DNA of 64,000 nt from contig NZ_JYLL01000002.1 in assembly GCF_001439695.1 (NCBI RefSeq), forward strand, positions 1-64,000, in the 5' to 3' direction. This DNA is from Pseudomonas veronii. GTDB taxonomy: Bacteria; Pseudomonadota; Gammaproteobacteria; Pseudomonadales; Pseudomonadaceae. Below, in pieces: positions 61,677 through 64,000 of this stretch (its first letter is position 1; every line of letters begins with the position of its first letter). Below the pieces are notes generated by a model. It searched no databases. It was not told where the DNA came from and was given only the letters and a program-made list of their open reading frames with translations. Both the position numbers and the translations under genes were made by a program.

Positions 61677-63101
61677 ATGGCTGTCAAAACAAATATTGAC
61701 ATGGTGTCAATTATGCGTGAGGGGTTGTCCAATGGGCAGGGCGTCAAGTACAAGCGCCTGTCCGATGTCATGGAACGGGGCATCCTCGAGGGCTTGATTG
61801 AACCGGGACGGAAACTGCCGCCCCATCGGGTACTTTCCGACAATCTGGGGGTGACCATCGGCACCATCAGCCGGGCCTACGGCGAGCTGGAACGCCTGGG
61901 GTTGGTGGTGGCACGGGTAGGTGACGGCACGTTCGTGCGCAAGCGTGGGATGGAGCGCCAACGGGATGAAGGTTTCCGCAACTTCAGCGAGGAGCCGCGC
62001 CAATACTTCGACATGAGCCGCAACATGCATATCCCGGGGCAGGAGACGGTGTTCCTGGCGCAGAGTTTCCAGACCCTGTCGACCAACGCCAAGTTTCTCC
62101 AGGATATCAGTGCCTACACGCCGGACGCCGGCCTGCCGCGTTACCGCGAAGCGGGTGCGCAGTGGCTGGTGCAGCGCGATTTTCATCCCATCCCCGAGCA
62201 GGTCATTTGCGTCAACGGCGGCCAGCACGGGTTGCTCTGCGCGATGATGGCGCTGCTGCGCGCCGGCGACACGGTGGTCACCGAACAATTGACGTATCCA
62301 GGGCTGATCACCGCCGCGCGCATGCTCGGTGTGCGCTTGATCGGCCTGGAGATGGATGACGAAGGTGTGCTGCCCGGGGCACTCGATGAAGTCTGTCGCA
62401 ATCACCGGGTTTCGGCGTTGTACTGCACGCCCACCATCCAGAACCCGACCACTGCCGTGTTATCGGTCGCACGCCGCGAGGCGCTGGTCAAAGTCTGTCG
62501 TGAGCACAACCTGCTGATTCTTGAGGATGAAGCCCACGGTGTGCTGGTGGAAGACCGACCGCCGCCCCTGAGTTATTTCGCGCCCGAGCGTACGATTTTG
62601 ATCAGCAGCTTGAGCAAGGCCGTGTCGGCGGGGCTGCGTGTCGGCTATGTGCATGCGCCGCCGGCATTGGTCAGCCGTATTTCAGCGGCGCTGCGTTCGA
62701 CCTGCTGGATGGCCACGCCGGTGACCCTGGAGTTGGCGACCCAGTGGATCGAGAACGGCACGGCGGAATACCTGCTGCGCCAGCAGATCAACGAGATCAG
62801 CCGACGCAAGGCGTTGGTGCAGGGCCTGTTGGCCGGCCTGGAATACCGCACGCACCTCAATAGCCCGCACTTCTGGATTGAAGTCCCGGAGCCTTGGCGA
62901 GCGTCGGAAATCGAGGCGGAACTCAAGCAGAATAATTACCTGATCGCCACCGCCGAGGCGTTTGCCGTGGGGCAGACCGCAGTGCCGCAGTTTATCCGGG
63001 CGAGTATCTGCAATACGTCGGGAGATGATCAGTTGTTGCGGGCGGGGTTTGATGCGCTGGCCACTGCGTTGGGGCAGGGCGGTGGGCGCTTCCACCTTTA
63101 G
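61677..63101 (+). CDS. MocR-type regulator divergent from the sulfur operon
   Basis: Protein of 474 residues: GntR winged helix (about 25-90, ILEGLIEPGRKLPPHRVLSD, then VTIGTISRAYGELERLGLVV) joined to an aminotransferase-like domain with PLP lysine Lys314 (SLSKAVSAGLRVGY). Such regulators sense PLP or an amino compound and control neighbouring amino-acid genes. It is divergent from the EamA-led five-gene operon across 103 bases and is its probable regulator. Confidence 0.92.
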   Translation: MAVKTNIDMVSIMREGLSNGQGVKYKRLSDVMERGILEGLIEPGRKLPPHRVLSDNLGVTIGTISRAYGELERLGLVVARVGDGTFVRKRGMERQRDEGFRNFSEEPRQYFDMSRNMHIPGQETVFLAQSFQTLSTNAKFLQDISAYTPDAGLPRYREAGAQWLVQRDFHPIPEQVICVNGGQHGLLCAMMALLRAGDTVVTEQLTYPGLITAARMLGVRLIGLEMDDEGVLPGALDEVCRNHRVSALYCTPTIQNPTTAVLSVARREALVKVCREHNLLILEDEAHGVLVEDRPPPLSYFAPERTILISSLSKAVSAGLRVGYVHAPPALVSRISAALRSTCWMATPVTLELATQWIENGTAEYLLRQQINEISRRKALVQGLLAGLEYRTHLNSPHFWIEVPEPWRASEIEAELKQNNYLIATAEAFAVGQTAVPQFIRASICNTSGDDQLLRAGFDALATALGQGGGRFHL

Positions 63102-63127
63102 GCGGGTTCGCCGAGTTATCGTTCATC

Positions 63128-63191
63128 GTGAGCACGCCAGCTCCCACCTTTGGAATGCATTTTCCTGTGGGCGCGGGCTTGCTCGCGATGG
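63128..63191. repeat. Degenerate REP-like sequence between MocR and ppsR
   Basis: AGCTCCCACCTTTGG and CTGTGGGCGCGGGCTTGCTC are partial REP arms, less conserved than the others. The sequence lies between the two converging genes. Confidence 0.5.
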
Positions 63192-63211
63192 TGTCGGTTC
63201 AGACAAACAGA

Positions 63212-64000
63212 TTATTTAAAGCGGCGTTCGACGCCTTTCTCCACCAGAATTTTCGCCGAGATCTCTTCCACCGAGAAATGCGTGGAATTGATGTGCGCAA
63301 TGTTCTCTCGACGGAACAGATTTTCCACTTCGCGCACTTCGAATTCGCACTGGGCATAGCTGGAGTAGCGGCTGTTGGGCTTGCGCTCGTTGCGGATGGC
63401 CGTCAGGCGGTCCGGGTCGATGGTCAGCCCGAACAGCTTGTGCGAATGCGCGCGCAGGGCCGTCGGCAGCGTCAGGTGTTCCATGTCGTCTTCGGTCAGC
63501 GGGTAGTTGGCCGCGCGGATGCCGAATTGCATGGCCATGTACAGACAAGTCGGGGTCTTGCCGCAGCGCGACACGCCCACCAGGATGATGTCGGCCTTGT
63601 CGTAGTAGTGGGTGCGGGCTCCGTCGTCGTTGTCGAGGGCGAAGTTCACCGCCTCGATACGCTCCATGTAGTTGGAGTTATGCCCAATGGAATGGGACTT
63701 TCCGACGGAATAGGAGGAATGTTCACTCAACTCTTGTTCCAGCGGCGCCAGGAAGCTCGAGAAAATGTCGATCATGAAACCATTGGACGTAGCAAGGATC
63801 TCACGAATGTCTTGATTGACGATGGTGTCGAAAATGATCGGACGAAAGCCGTCTTTTTCTGCCGCCAGATTGATTTGTTGTACCATGGCCCGCGCTTTAT
63901 CCGCGTTGTCGATATACGGCCGCGTGAATTTGGCGAAAGTAACGTTTTCGAACTGCGCGAGCAGGCTTTGGCCCAGTGTTTCGGCTGTGATGCCGGTGCC
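63212..64000 (-). CDS. ppsR: Phosphoenolpyruvate synthase regulatory protein (5' end outside window)
   Basis: Bifunctional kinase/pyrophosphorylase (DUF299) that switches PEP synthase off by ADP-dependent phosphorylation and on by phosphate-dependent removal. The window holds 262 residues from [17 protein letters not shown] on; the family is about 272 residues, so roughly 10 are missing. The phosphate loop [15 protein letters not shown] is intact. The ppsA gene is expected just outside the right edge. Confidence 0.95.
   Translation of the reverse strand, partial: GTGITAETLGQSLLAQFENVTFAKFTRPYIDNADKARAMVQQINLAAEKDGFRPIIFDTIVNQDIREILATSNGFMIDIFSSFLAPLEQELSEHSSYSVGKSHSIGHNSNYMERIEAVNFALDNDDGARTHYYDKADIILVGVSRCGKTPTCLYMAMQFGIRAANYPLTEDDMEHLTLPTALRAHSHKLFGLTIDPDRLTAIRNERKPNSRYSSYAQCEFEVREVENLFRRENIAHINSTHFSVEEISAKILVEKGVERRFK

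Overview
The window is about 64 kb of a Pseudomonas chromosome, most likely from the P. fluorescens group. This is inferred from high GC with strong GC3 bias, repeated intergenic REP palindromes of the GTGGGAGGGGGCTTGCCCCC type, the divergent ETF-QO / etfBA arrangement, an AcnD/PrpF-type methylcitrate cluster, and many protein families typical of fluorescent pseudomonads. There is no phage, transposase, plasmid or CRISPR signal. It reads as core and semi-conserved chromosome. One tRNA gene, tRNA-Ser(GGA), is present. Both edges cut genes: araH on the left and ppsR on the right.

Layout. 1-4 kb: end of an L-arabinose ABC transporter, an IclR regulator, and a zinc alcohol dehydrogenase divergent from an AraC regulator. 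4-8 kb: electron-transfer flavoprotein genes and their ubiquinone oxidoreductase around a shared control region with a PsrA-like site. 8-14.3 kb: periplasmic and lipoprotein genes (solute-binding protein, two DUF4398 proteins, one with OmpA), a MocR regulator and small conserved proteins including an RraB homologue. 14.4 kb: a candidate small RNA on the minus strand. 14.7-17.9 kb: a three-gene ATP-grasp / alpha-E / transglutaminase operon. 18-26 kb: a cytochrome c fusion, a 31-residue membrane peptide, a beta-oxidation pair, a glutamine amidotransferase-like protein, CorA, PlsC and a crotonase. 26.5-34.5 kb: tRNA-Ser, a diguanylate cyclase, a DMT transporter with a His-rich tail and assorted enzymes. 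34.5-39 kb: an SDR, a LysR regulator, and an NCS1 transporter with a racemase-fold enzyme. 39-42.8 kb: cysH, thrH, a HigBA toxin-antitoxin pair and pabB. 42.9-46 kb: an ATP-grasp ligase / inactive transglutaminase-7TM / retropepsin-like protease operon. 46.3-54.7 kb: the propionate (2-methylcitrate) cluster prpR-prpB-prpC-acnD-prpF-prpD. 54.9-56 kb: a Cys-free coiled-coil protein with a GQ-rich tandem repeat. 56-63.1 kb: a five-gene sulfur / amino-acid operon divergent from a MocR regulator. 63.2-64 kb: ppsR.

The most striking system is 56.0-63.1 kb. One 620-residue protein joins a JAMM protease, a CysO/MoaD-like ubiquitin-fold carrier ending in an internal Gly-Gly, a ThiF/MoeB E1-like enzyme and a rhodanese. 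It sits in an operon with a cysteine-synthase-like enzyme, a serine acetyltransferase, an AlaX-type tRNA-editing protein and an EamA exporter. Three ATTGAAC repeats lie between the operon and its divergent MocR gene. I infer a carrier-protein thiocarboxylate route to cysteine or a sulfur amino acid, with export and possible self-protection by tRNA editing. Two further operons, at 14.7-17.9 kb and 42.9-46 kb, independently combine an ATP-grasp enzyme with a transglutaminase-fold protein; both are poorly understood peptide-ligase-type systems.
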